Below are positions 10,841 to 22,217 of a DNA stretch of 64,000 nt, one piece after another. Source of the DNA: Strix aluco (taxonomy: Eukaryota > Chordata > Aves > Strigiformes > Strigidae). Numbering within the stretch: position 1 is the first letter of the stretch; every line of letters starts with the position of its first letter. The position numbers and the translations under genes are program-made. The DNA lies in the NCBI RefSeq assembly GCF_031877795.1, contig NC_133934.1, positions 107,138,610 to 107,202,609 on the forward strand, in the 5' to 3' direction. The notes below the pieces were generated by a model. The model had not been told where the DNA came from and did no database searches. It saw nothing but the letters and a program-made list of their open reading frames with translations.

Positions 10841-13009
10841 AGACTCACACTGCACTTCCACCTTTGTAAGAAGCCCAGCAGAATATATCCTTGTTACCTT
10901 GCAGTTTGTCCAAGGAGGTACAGTTTCACCTTCTATTGATTATGGAAAAGGCCATTGCAGCTCTTAGCCATTTGATTACAGCAAATACATCCCCCCCTTG
11001 GCACTTTTCTGCAATCCTTCATTTGGTTCCAGGAGCTAAGTGAAGCAGAAGCTATAAATCAGACTGTATCAGTGCCTGTCTTTCACTTCTGCTTCACAGT
11101 TGATTAAAAAGACCAAAAACCAATCACAGACATATTTTAATTACCAGTGATGATAAAAACTTTCCTGCAGCTCAGGTGAATAGATTTCTGTCAGGTTTTA
11201 GTGTCTGCAGACTGGGCTCACTGTAAAGCCCAGATGTAAGATAAATGGCATAAACAATAACTGGTATACAGGTGTGGTGCCAGCTGCTGTCGGCAATTGT
11301 AACTAAGCAAGGGGCCTAGTTACAACATGCACAACTAATCCCTGGCCTCACCACAGAAATTATTTCCTGTGAGGCAGGCAGTGGTTTATCATAGTAAACA
11401 GAACTGAAACACATTATAGATGATGGGAGGAAGTGTAACAGAATACTGTAAGCTGAACTAGAGAATTTAGGGAATAAAAAAAAAGCTTTGTCCTGGGAGG
11501 ATTTGGACAGAATACCCAGTTACCTCCTTTTTACCTGAAATACGTATCATGTACTCTGTGGTGTGTGTGTGGGGGTGCATTATCATCAGCAAGAAAGTGC
11601 GAGTAAATGCCGATTAAGGCATGGTTCAACAGAAAGAATGCTCCTGACTAAATCATTGCTATTTTGTCTGGCATCAACGGCTTCCTCGAGATCCCCCATG
11701 GAAAAAATTTATCAAAAAAAAAAAAAGGCTGGGCCCAATCTTGTTTAATTATTTACACCAAACCTGTAGCCACTACAAAATACCTGTAATTTCTTTTGTA
11801 ATTCAGTTTTCTATTGAAACTCCAACACAAATCCAGTGAAACTGAAGCAGTTCATAAGTCTAGATGACTATGTAATAAGCAAAAAAAAATAAAGCAAGAC
11901 TCAGGCAGACAGGGAGAAGCAAGTTTGCTGAGCAGTCTAGAGAGTGAAGCTTGTAGAAGCAAATGTGTACATAGGGTTATTGCCAGGAATATTTTAAACA
12001 GTACAAGAGTGACCAGTGCTGGTTCTTGCACCCCTCAGTCCCATGAGGGGGCTGGGATGAGATCTCAGCAAAGCATTCTGCTGCAGGCTTCGTTATCGTT
12101 TACGAGGATTTAGAATCATAGTCAGCCGTTTCCTCTGGAATTTCTGAGAAAATATTGGAAGCAGCTATGGAGAATGGAGACTTGTCATCAAATGTCACAC
12201 CAGGCTCCACTACAGCTGGAGTAAGAGATGTCTTGGTGCTGATCAGCCCTCACTGCTTTGTAGGCCAGTCTTCAAAGGATGCCTGGTATAGTACAGCAAG
12301 ATGGTGCTGGACAAGCTCACTCTTTTAGCAGCTGGCTAAAGGGTCACTCTCTCAGTTGTGCAGCTGTCAGGTCAAACCAGGGAAAGGTTCTGGGAAGAGA
12401 AAACACGTGGAAACATTAATGGGCAATAACTGTCTGAAGCAGCTTGCTAATAATTTAACAATTATTTTCTTCAGTGTCTGACTACGAGTCTCTTTCTTGC
12501 ATCTCTGAGAAACAATCAGACTCAGAGGCTTCGATCTAAAGTGTTCCAGGCATTACTCTGCCATGCAGAGCAAAACTGAGCCTAATGGCTCTAGAACAAT
12601 CCTACACAAGCAGAAGTTCTTTCCCTCAAGCAGTGTTCCCGTGTCTTAACGTACTCCATAGTCTAGTTCATAAACTACCGTAAGTTCATTACCCATAAGA
12701 ACTGTCCTCTCTAGATGTTTCCATAGGAAATTTTTTTTCTGCATCCAACGCCCCAGTCCTGATCAGTGGCTTCGGACAACCATCATAAGTAGCCAAACAG
12801 GAACCAGGGACAAAATAACTCAGGGATGATAGTCCAGGTCTAGATGCTAATACATCACCTAAGGCAATCTTCCCTTGGCTGCTATGTGGTCCTAAGGCCA
12901 CACATCTTCCAACCCAACAAGACAGCCCATGCTTCAGCTGTGGGATGAGGCAAGTTTCAGACCAAAGAGGAAGCCTGGACAAGCAGTACCTCAGCATTCA
13001 ACCCTTTAC
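10841..13009. other. SAMD15 3' UTR and intergenic DNA
   Basis: No gene is supported here. The left part should be SAMD15 3' UTR. A minus-strand open stretch at 12689-12997 may include the degenerate C-terminal tail of NOXRED1 (see that entry). The rest shows nothing recognisable. Confidence 0.5.
11103..11108 (+). terminator. candidate SAMD15 polyadenylation signal (ATTAAA)
   Basis: ATTAAA lies about 260 bp after the SAMD15 stop codon. It is the first plausible hexamer downstream. An AATAAA near 11474 is an alternative. Confidence 0.4.
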
Positions 13010-13264
13010 TTACTCCTCTTGAGTCATTGACAAGGAAAAACCTTTACTGACAAAACTCTTACACACAAACCATGGGTAGAAAGTTTTCTGCTCTGCACAG
13101 ATGGGGCAGCATTCAGGAAAGCAGAGGTTATTGGGTAATTTCAGTGTCTTCTGGTGAAGTAAGTTCTGCAATGTGCTGCTGTTCAGGGCTATGTAGAAAA
13201 TGGCCACCAGCCATTCAGCATTGACTCTTATTTTCCATGCAGGACAAACAAAGTCAAATGCCAA

Positions 13265-14249
13265 TTACCAGTGTGCACACAGGTGTGAAGAGAGATTCTC
13301 ATCTCCCACTCCTGTGAAGAATTGCACTGGCAATCAATCAGAGCTGGTTTATTTGACACCTCTGATCTAGGATCATTTTAGGTGAGGGATGCTGAAATTA
13401 TTAGTAACAAGTCTAGTAACACTTGTATTTTCTGTAGCTCATTCTCATTGAGTAAACAGGAGTCCTTTACAGGCTGCATATAAGGTCATATAACCATTCA
13501 TCCATCATGGCCTGATGAGCAGTGTAGCTGCTTTAAGAGCATTCAGCAACGCAAGAATTGGAAGTGCACACAGAAGCATATAATGAAATTGCAATGGGCA
13601 GAGGTAGCAGCTGGCAATAGGAACAGCACGCGCATGGAAATGGTTGTGCTTGAGGAAAGAGAAAAGGGTTTTGGGCCATGTTCTTACCCAGAAAGTATAT
13701 CTTGGCTCCTGCTCACTGATTTAGCCTCAGAGCTACTATTGTTTCATGAAGGGAAATGGTAGCTGTTTAGAAACTGGTGGCAGGTACATGGAAAGCAGTG
13801 CTCCTGAAAGAAAGGGTGACCCCCGGAGAGCTAATCAGAGAGACTGGTGAAGGAGGCACATACTGCCTCATTTTGCCCCCCCACTGCTGGTGCACGACTA
13901 CCCCCTTCCATGCACTCCAGCTTTAGCTGTACAGCAGCAGGATTTCTCTAGGAGGGTTTTCTTCCCCACACCGCACTAACTAACAAAATTATCTCCACGC
14001 CAGACCCAGCCTTGAATCATAAAGGCAGGGGAACCACTGAGTGCAACTCCTCAGAACTGCTGCCAGGTTTAAGCAAAAAGTGAGTTTTTACCTCAGGAGC
14101 TGCAGGTACATGTTGCCTGTGCAGCAGCAGGGTCTCGCAGAGTGGCTGGGACTGTCCCCTTTGCCCCCCCACTCATTGGTAGGCTCCTGGCCAGAGCACC
14201 AGTATTGCGGAGAAGGAGTTGCTTCAGCCTGGAAGAGGAGGCAGCCAGG
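13265..14249. other. no recognisable gene; NOXRED1 inter-block DNA
   Basis: The NOXRED1 exon expected between the two recognised blocks was searched for on the minus strand by eye and not found. No repeats were recognised. Confidence 0.4.
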
Positions 14250-14364
14250 ATGAGGGAGAGGGAGAGGGAGAGGGAGAGGGAGAGGGAGAGGGAGAGGGAG
14301 AGGGAGAGGGAGAGGGAGAGGGAGAGGGAGAGGGAGAGGGAGAGGGAGAGGGAGAGGGAGAGGG
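14250..14364 (+). repeat. GGGAGA hexanucleotide microsatellite
   Basis: About 19 near-perfect tandem copies of GAGGGA/GGGAGA occupy roughly 115 bp. The plus strand is all purine. The array keeps three frames per strand open (Arg-Glu, Gly-Glu, Pro-Leu and Pro-Ser dipeptide runs), which explains several spurious open frames. Confidence 0.97.
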
Positions 14365-15690
14365 GATGCTCTCGGAGGGCCCAGGCTTGCTATGGCAGAG
14401 CAGGTGCCCGGAGCTGGCGGTGGTTGCACAGCATGGGTGGGATTGTGACATTTTAAGGCCCTGCATGAGGAAAACTCAGAGGAAGCCACAGGGAATATCC
14501 CACTGCACCAGCCATGGCTGAGTCAACAGCTGCTGGGATTCATCCCACTAATATTTCTTATAATGACTTCTTTCCAACAGCAATCGTAACCAGTGAGGAG
14601 GGTTCTTCCTACTTGATGGACCCTCATTGCCTTGTGTTAAAATTAATCCATGGGTCTTAACACTGCCAGTGGAGAGATGGCCATAGTAAGATTGTTAATT
14701 GTGCCATGTAGTGGCCTGTTTTAAAAAAAAAAAAAAATGTAAAAATGTGTAAAAATCATCCCTTGCACTTTCTCCCCCAGTGCACATAGGTCATACCACA
14801 TCTGCAGCAGCACAGAAATGTGTCAAGTTCCAGGTCCCTCCCCACTGCAGGCAGATTCCCTCAAGCAAGGTCTCTCCTATCTTTTCCTCTCCTCTCCCCT
14901 CTCCAGCTGGATCCCCACTACTTGTCTGCCCTTCCTCAGACCTGCAATCAATAGCCAGCATCACTCAGGGTTAACTGATGGGGGAGGGACTAGGTTTAGC
15001 TGGTAAGGAGGAAGCAGTTATCCTTTGCACTACTTGCAAACCTTTTACTAGTAGACAGCCTGGCCCATAGCGCTGAAGAGCAGCATCACATTTGGCCCCT
15101 CACTGGTCACCTCGGCAGAAGGCCAGGAACTGGCCTGACTGCAGGGGCTGGGCACCCCCAGACATCAGGAGCAGGGGGTACAGGTCATACCCCTGCACTT
15201 GGAGCCTTTGGGAGAGCTAGGGCAGCAACTTAAAGTGCAACACAATGCACTGGGTTTGCTTTTTCAACCGTGGAGACTGCAGACTGCTTCTTTGCACCTT
15301 GTTTCCTGAGCTGTCTCACAACAGGTTATCTTGCAGCGATAATCTGAGGCCCTGGCAGGAGAAGGGTTTCAATGCTGGCATTGTGTTTGATCTGGAGCTC
15401 CCTTGACTCCTTTTGATCGTGTTTTCACATTTATAGCCACAAAGTCTACAACTTCCTCTAGACAAACACAAAGCTGAAACTCTGAAGTGTTCCTGTGACT
15501 CCAGCAGTCGGGGACTTGGGGAAGTGACCAACTATGACAAGGTTTGCAAAGACATTTCACAATAAAATTGTGAGAGGCAATAAGAGCTGTGCTCCGGCTC
15601 GGCCAGAGCACGTGATGCACTGTGCTTGTCCCACGAGGTCCCAAATGATGGCAGCACATCCAGACTCTGAAATAACGTGGTCCGTTTTAC
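14365..15690. other. no recognisable gene
   Basis: This is unique-looking DNA inside the NOXRED1 locus, with a short A run near 14720. No exon or transposon was identified. Confidence 0.4.
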
Positions 15691-15860
15691 CTGAGGAGAG
15701 GGATGGCAGTGACGAGGCTGGACACAATGCAGGGTTTCTGGATGGCAGGCTGAATGATGGAGCACGTGTGGTGGGAAACAGCAGAGGAACACAACGTCCG
15801 CCCAGGCCACCAGCGGAGCATTGTTGTAAAAGCACACAAGCCTCTGCTTCTTCAGGTCTG

Positions 15861-18800
15861 CTGCGATAAGCAAGAAAGGAACTCAAAGCCCATAGAAGGA
15901 ACACAGGTGACCTACCAGCACCTCTGGGCACCAGCAGCATGGTTTACCTGTGCTCTGCCCCATGCAGGTGAAACACAAACCACCGCTCCCAGGCTGGGAC
16001 CGCTGCCTGCCTGCCCAAAGTGGCACAGAGGGACTTGGCTGCTGCCCATCACCGTTCCTACATGGCAAAAGGCAGCAGCAGAGTGACACAGAGCAGACAG
16101 CCTCTCCGCCAGAAGTAAACATGCAGAGAGTTCAGCTGCCTCAGCTGCCTGGCCCCAGTTCACACAGGCTGATTTAAAGCCTTTAGCTGAAACAGCCGAG
16201 CCTTGGGATCTGGCTAGTTTTCAAGATCTATAAAAAGCCATTTAATAATCCCTGCTTCCTCTCTGCCCTGAGATGATTAGAAAGAGGATTTTATTGTTCC
16301 AAACATCTCCCTGGAGGACTGTTCTCCCCACTTGTCTTGTTTTATATAAGAGTTTACGGGGCAGTTGACAGTTTGTATACAAACAGTTGCTGTAATGCTG
16401 TGGGCTGATCTCTCCTGGTTGGGCCTTCAGAGCCCAGCAAGAAGCTCGTCTGCTACAACTGACCATGCAGCCATGAAACAAGGAGAGGGATGTCTCTATT
16501 TCAGCACTGCTGCTCATCTGGGGATATGTTTTCTCTGTTGGGTGAATATTTAACAACCTGGAGTCTCAGTCACCAACCAGGCTCTTGGCAAATGACAAGG
16601 AGATTTTTGAAGAGCCACAAAAATGGGGGGACTAAACTAAAATGGGCCTTAAACTAGCCAACGCTCAAAGAACAGGGTTAATGTCTCCACCACATTCAGA
16701 TGGGATTGGTAAAAAAAGCAAACAACTGAATTAATGTTTGGCAGAGAGTAGGTTTCCAATCAAATAAAGATCTTTTCTACAACAGCATCCTCTGCTTCCA
16801 ATAAAAAACCTGGAAATTCCGTATCTTCAATATTTTTTGCAGAAAAACATTATTCAGTGAGTTCTGCCTAACGTGCTATGAAAAAAGTGCAGTTAAAAGT
16901 CCACATAAATGCAGTCCCACTTCCAGGCCTAGGCTGGGGAGCACTCAGGGCACCTGGTGGAAACATGGATTCTGGGGTGCAGAGTCCAGGTCAGCATCAG
17001 GAGTGTGCAGGCCAGCTGCTTCCCAAGGTGGCCCCTGCTGAGAGTCCCAACCTTCAGGCCGTGGCTGTACCCCAAGGAAGGTGACAAACCCTTCTCAGTT
17101 CTGCTTTGCCTGGGGAAGCAGAGAAGCTGGCATCAGCCCAGCATGAGCCACATTTCCCCTGACCACGTGTGGTCCCACCCTTCCAAGAAGGGTCCCATGC
17201 CACATGTCTGGATAGCACATCCCAACCCCACTCCCTGCATCCAGCCCAACTCACGCCCCTGCTCTCCAGTGGGATTGCCAGAGAGGCAGAGGCTGATGGC
17301 TGCAGCCTGGCATGCACAGCATCCATGGGCCTTGGGACTAGACCCCAGGGAGCACGGTGTCCCCATCCCAAAACACACCACCCATGGTGGGGCTAACTGG
17401 CCTCTAACTGTGAAGCAGCTCAGCAATTAAGAGCTGATACCTGGCAGATACATGAACCCACAGGGTGTACAAGCTCAGGGACAGGTCAGCATGAGAAGGA
17501 TAGACTAGTGACAGCAGAGGCAGCTGCTGAGAAGAGACATGGGACAACACATGCTAGTGGAGGACAATTGGCTCATTATAAATCATATAGGTTAGAGGCA
17601 GAAACAAGTCCCAGGTGTTGGGCACTACAAGGTTTGTGGGATGAAACCCTGAGTTGGTGCTAGAGACAATCTTTATTCCCTGGTTTTCTCAGCGGAAAAC
17701 TAGTCCAAGTGATTTAGGACTGACTGACGGTGAGTTTATACAAATGCAGATGTTCAGTAACCAGCAAGTGTGGGTATAAACAGTAGGTGAGTTTTTAACC
17801 ATGCAGAACCAGATAAAAACAATCTGCAAACTGTAGCATTGTGTAGGAATACCTATATAATGCTTAACTTCATACAGAGGGGGTGTGAACCATAGGAGAA
17901 ACTCCCTACAGAGACCAGTCACCTTCCAGTCACCTGAATGACCAGTGATGTGCCTGTGCCATGTTTTAGCTCAGTAAAGATGCAGTAGTTTGGGAAGAGC
18001 ACATCAAGCTTTCTCCCTGACATGACTGTGTCACCCAGCCAGCACATTTTACCGACAGTGAGAACCTCACTTCCACCTTACCTGAGGTCGTGGAGAAGTT
18101 TGCAGAAGATGGCATAGGCACATCAAAAACCCCTTGCAACTCCTTCTCAGATACATCAAGGCCTCTTCACCTTCTACTGCTTCATCAGCCTGAGAGGACT
18201 TGAAAGGCTCTGTAAGGTCCCACATCTTGGCCCAGAAGGACAAGCATCAGCAGCAAGGATTTAGAAGAGGGAGACAGCCTCAACCCATGCAGCATTACAG
18301 TCCATCCCAGCACCTGCCAGGGTTGTACCTGAAACGTGAGACCCCAGCCCTTCTTGGGGTTTCTCCTTGCTGACACAGGGCCTAGAAAAGTGGCTGATGC
18401 CACATGCAACACAGCCACCGAGAACAGGATGCATCAGTGGACATCTGAACCTGTGCTTTCTCTGATGCTACATTTCTCTGTTACACAAGTCCCAGCTGGA
18501 CTCTAAAGCCAAGCCACCTGCAAGCTGCTGGCACAGTGCTTGGGACAGACTTCACTGGAGCTGCTCTTGGGCTGGAAGTAATGAGAAAATCAAACCTTCA
18601 GCAAGTGGTTCAGTTTTCCAGTTCAAAGCTATTCATTCATCCTCAGCTTTCCTAGGCCAATACTGTGCCTTCTGCCCTCCCCAGCTCTTGGCCCAAGCGA
18701 GACACTGCTGAGCTATCTCAGTTACCTGTGTCCTCTGATGGAACCCGAAGCACACTTCAGTGTATCACAGACCTGCACTGGAGATGGAGAGAGGTGAAAA

Positions 18801-20394
18801 TTGGCCCGTTCCCTAAGGCTCTCTGCAGCTCACCCAACTCAGGCATGGCTCACATGGGATGAGAGGCACCAACTGGGCTGAAACACCCACCACCAAGCTC
18901 ATCAGGGACAAAAATGATCTCACGCCCCATCACAAGCAGTTGTAGTCCTTTCTTGCGCTGTTCACCACCCACAGGTTACTGGTGCCCATGGCACCATAGT
19001 CAGCACAAGGAACAAGGCCCCTAAGTTTCCACCCACTCAGGTTCTGTCCTGGTTCACATCCCCTCGTGGTGTGGCAGGCACCAGCCCTACCTGTGCAGGC
19101 AGTGAGCCCAGACCCCTGGGCACTGCTGCTGCCACAGGAAGCACCCTGTTACTGCAGAACTGCACTTTCCCCCAGGGAAGCTGGGAATGTGGGCTTTTCC
19201 AGAGCCACTGCAGCCTTCCCTGGAGCACAGAAGAAAGCAGAAATCAATCTGCGGGAGGACCACCCTCACTGCAGCAGTTCCTGTGTTTTTCTGTTTGGTA
19301 CAGATGTGCCACCCAAGAGCCAGCAGCTAGGTCAGCATGAAAAAACAAAAAGGGCAGGGGTTTAACATGTCTCTATGCCAGCTCCTGCCCACACATGTTC
19401 ATGGGGAAAAGGTGCTCTCATCCAGAAGGCTGGCCTCTCCAGTGGGGGCAGATGGGTTGAATTTCCAATGGAAGTAAAAAAAAAGCAGCATTTTGCTACC
19501 ATCATGCAAATTCTATCTACATTCTACTTAATCAGCTGAACTATGCCGCCTAAAAGCAGATAGACACCAAAAGCACACAGAGCCTAGGGCATGTATTAAA
19601 GCCTGTATCCCACTGAGTTTGTCCCAAAATCATCCTCATCAGCTGGGCAGTGCCTGCCACATTGCTAAAAAGAAAAAAAATCCAACCAAAACCACTAGCT
19701 CTACAGTAATTTCAGGTTTACTACATACATAAGCCCCACCTCCCCAGCCATAGGACACATTTCCCTGGAAATCCTCCTCTTCCTGCCCACACAGAGTAGT
19801 CATGGGTAGCCTGTGAGCTGTGGCCTCAGAGGAACCCAGGAACAACTGTTGGGGCTCCCAAATGCTGCCTTATAGAAAAACATTCCCTGATGCACCACGC
19901 AGTCAATCAGACACTGACACCAGCCATGGTATTCTGGTACTCACAAAGCTGGTATCTAGCTTCTAGTACTGGGGTGTGAGGAACAACTAAATCGCTAACC
20001 CCATCCCATGTGGCACATCAGCATTTTCTGTTACGAGTGGTCCTGCTTTGCTTGGGACCTTGGCAGTGCCGATACACACAGGTCAGAAGCGCTGCATCCT
20101 GCAAACTGCACCCTGAAGTCAGGGGATCCGTGGGCACAGCCAGCTCACAGCTCCCCTGCGGCTGGATTTACACCTCCGTACACACCTCTATCAGTGGTCA
20201 AGAGAGGCTTCCAGGATGAATGCTTGGAGAATACAGGCATGAAGATTTATTTTATGGCTTCATCAGATTCCTCCAAGGGTATGTTCAGCTTCTCCCACTG
20301 CTCCCTGACATAAATCCCAGCCAGTGACACCATTCCAACTCCTACAACCCAGCAATGTCCCAGCCTGCGGCATGGAGGAGAGCCTGGCAGCAAA
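15861..20394. other. intergenic or lost NOXRED1 5' region
   Basis: In human this interval would hold the 5' exons of NOXRED1 on the minus strand. I looked for a glycine-rich dinucleotide-binding motif and found none. Open frames here have no family features. No repeat was recognised. Confidence 0.4.
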
Positions 20395-20962
20395 CCTAAC
20401 CCTGGCCAACAGCATCCTGGGTTGCCTTAGGATGAATATTGCCAGCAGATTAAGGAAGGTGATCCTTCCCCTCTAAATCCAGAGTGCTGTGTCCAGTTCT
20501 GGGCTCTTCAGTACAAAAGAGACATGGACATACTGGAGAGAGTCCAGCAAAGGGCCACAAAGATGACTAAGGGAGTGGAGCATCTCTTGTATGAGAGGCT
20601 GAGAGCTAGGACTGTTCAGCCTGAAGAAGGGTCAGGGTGGATCTTACAAATGTAAGTATCTGATGAGAGGGAAGGAAGAAAAGGGACCCAGACTCTTTCC
20701 AGTGGTGCCTAGTGCCCCACAAGAGGCAGTGGGCACGAACTGAAATGTTGAAAGACCATCTAAAGACAAGAAAACACCTTTTTACAGTGAAGGTGGTCAA
20801 ATTCAGGAACAGGTTGCCCAGAGAAGCTGAGTCATCTCCAGCTGTGGAGATACTGGAAACCCAAATAGACACAGTCCTGGTCTACCTGTTCCAGGTGACC
20901 CTGCTTGAGCAGGGTTAGACTAAATGATCAAGAGCTCCCTTCCAACCTAAACAATTCTGTGA
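20395..20962 (+). mobile_element. CR1 LINE fragment, 3' end
   Basis: The segment runs from the late ORF2 region (AACAGCATCCTGGGTTGCCT) through GGACATACTGGAGAGAGTCC to a CR1 tail with CTTCCAACCTAAACAATTCTGTGA. It is 5'-truncated, as is usual for CR1, and interrupted by small indels. It lies downstream of the VIPAS39 poly(A) site. Age is intermediate. Confidence 0.93.
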
Positions 20963-21338
20963 GGAAAAAAAAACAAACACCAACAGAAAAAAATTGAGAG
21001 TGCACAGTGCAGCAGGGAGGCTGGAACCCAAACCTGCCCTCAGACTGGTACATCCCTACATATAACCTTCACCTTTGCGTGACCACCCCTGAGGCGGCAA
21101 ACTCTCCTACAACATTAAAATTAATTCATCTGTGCTGATGGCACTTAAAGTATGAAATAAGGTACTGTTGCAATCAAAGCCACTCCACGGTGACATGCAC
21201 TGTGCTTTTCAGGATATGAGAAAACACCCTGCATATTCACTTTGTGGGAGGTGTGATAAATTGCTCAGGATTAGCACACAGAGTTACAAAGTGCTCAGTG
21301 TGGGATGGAAATAAACAGCCCAAGGAGAAAGAGACAGC

Positions 21339-21344
21339 TTTATT
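21339..21344 (-). terminator. candidate VIPAS39 polyadenylation signal (AATAAA)
   Basis: TTTATT on the plus strand reads AATAAA on the minus strand, about 875 bp past the VIPAS39 stop codon. Sequence 21345-22217 would then be the 3' UTR. Confidence 0.5.
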
Positions 21345-22217
21345 TAAGGAATTGAAGTGAGGTCTGGAAGGATGAAGCCAGCAGTTGCCTGAGGAGTTGT
21401 TTCTGAGAAAGTGCAATTCAATCCTTCCTGGCGTAACACTCTCAAGAGAAAAGAGCTGCTGGGGCCAGCAGGTTTGTGCCAACTGAGAGGGGTCCCTCCT
21501 TGCTCTCCATCCAACCCAGCAGGGCTCTGACAGCTCCGCACACCAGGTGTCTGTTCTTCTCTGATAAAAGGATCTTCCAAGAGCAGCACGAGGATACTGG
21601 CAGAGGCTGCTGTCCTGGCTCTCTGCAAGAGTTCATACAACACCTCTTTTTCTAGGCTGATCCAGAAAAAAACAACAAAAAAACCCGAGCTTTGAGGTGC
21701 AGCTGGTCCTTTCCCCCAGTGGCTCTCTGATGCAGGGAGAATACACTCCAGTAGGCTTTACTCCAGTCACAGCCACAGCTGGTGATGCCCAAGCCAGCTT
21801 GAGTGTTACAGGGACTGGTCAGCACTGTCTGGTGGGAAGACCCACGAGTGTGACTGACCTGTTCCTCTTGTGAGAATAAGTTCAGGCACCACCCAGAGCA
21901 AATGTAACCTTGCTGTGCCCAGCAACTTCCCTCCATAAACAAAAGTGATGCCTGGCTTACAGCCAAGTCAAATAGAATCAGATTCCAAAAAGAATCAACC
22001 CTGGTGGATCAGAACCATGATTTTGCTGGCTACATTGGAGCAGCTGCCTTCAACCAGCCCGAATGCCACTGTCCCACAAGCCACGGACACCCACTGTCAC
22101 TGACGAAGGTTGATCATGCAATGAGTAGTAACAGAGTTGCTCTGTTGGCACTGGACTGGGTTTTGCAGTTTCCTCTTTCACTGGCAGCAACGCCCAAGCA
22201 GGCTGCTTCACAGGTGC

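Larger units (their letters stand above)
13010..15860 (-). pseudogene. NOXRED1: NOXRED1 remnant, probable unitary pseudogene
   Basis: Two blocks resemble NOXRED1 (NADP-dependent oxidoreductase domain protein, P5CR-like), which lies between SAMD15 and VIPAS39 on this strand in human. Block 1, 15860-15691, has an AG acceptor and GT donor. It encodes a region with [15 protein letters not shown] and, in another frame, [14 protein letters not shown]. The frame change implies a net deletion of about 11 nt relative to the human protein. Block 2, 13264-13010, encodes NAEWLVAIFYIALN and FVSKGFSLSMTQEE with no indel over about 80 codons. It is preceded by an in-frame TAA with no AG acceptor between, and it ends in TAA where the human protein continues. 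The Rossmann GxGxxG exon and the N-terminus were not found. The alignment rests on a remembered human sequence. A rapidly evolving live gene with unusual exons is possible but less likely. Confidence 0.6.

Noticed and set aside
12689-12997. Coding exon joined to 13010 by a 39-nt intron for NOXRED1
   Set aside because: A GTAAGT and a CCAG flank a 39-nt gap, and the next residues weakly resemble the human tail. However, 39 nt is too short for a normal vertebrate intron and similarity fades at once.
14088-14489. Pro-Leu, Arg-Glu and Gly-Glu repeat proteins in several frames
   Set aside because: They are translations of the GGGAGA microsatellite in different frames, with no flanking domain.
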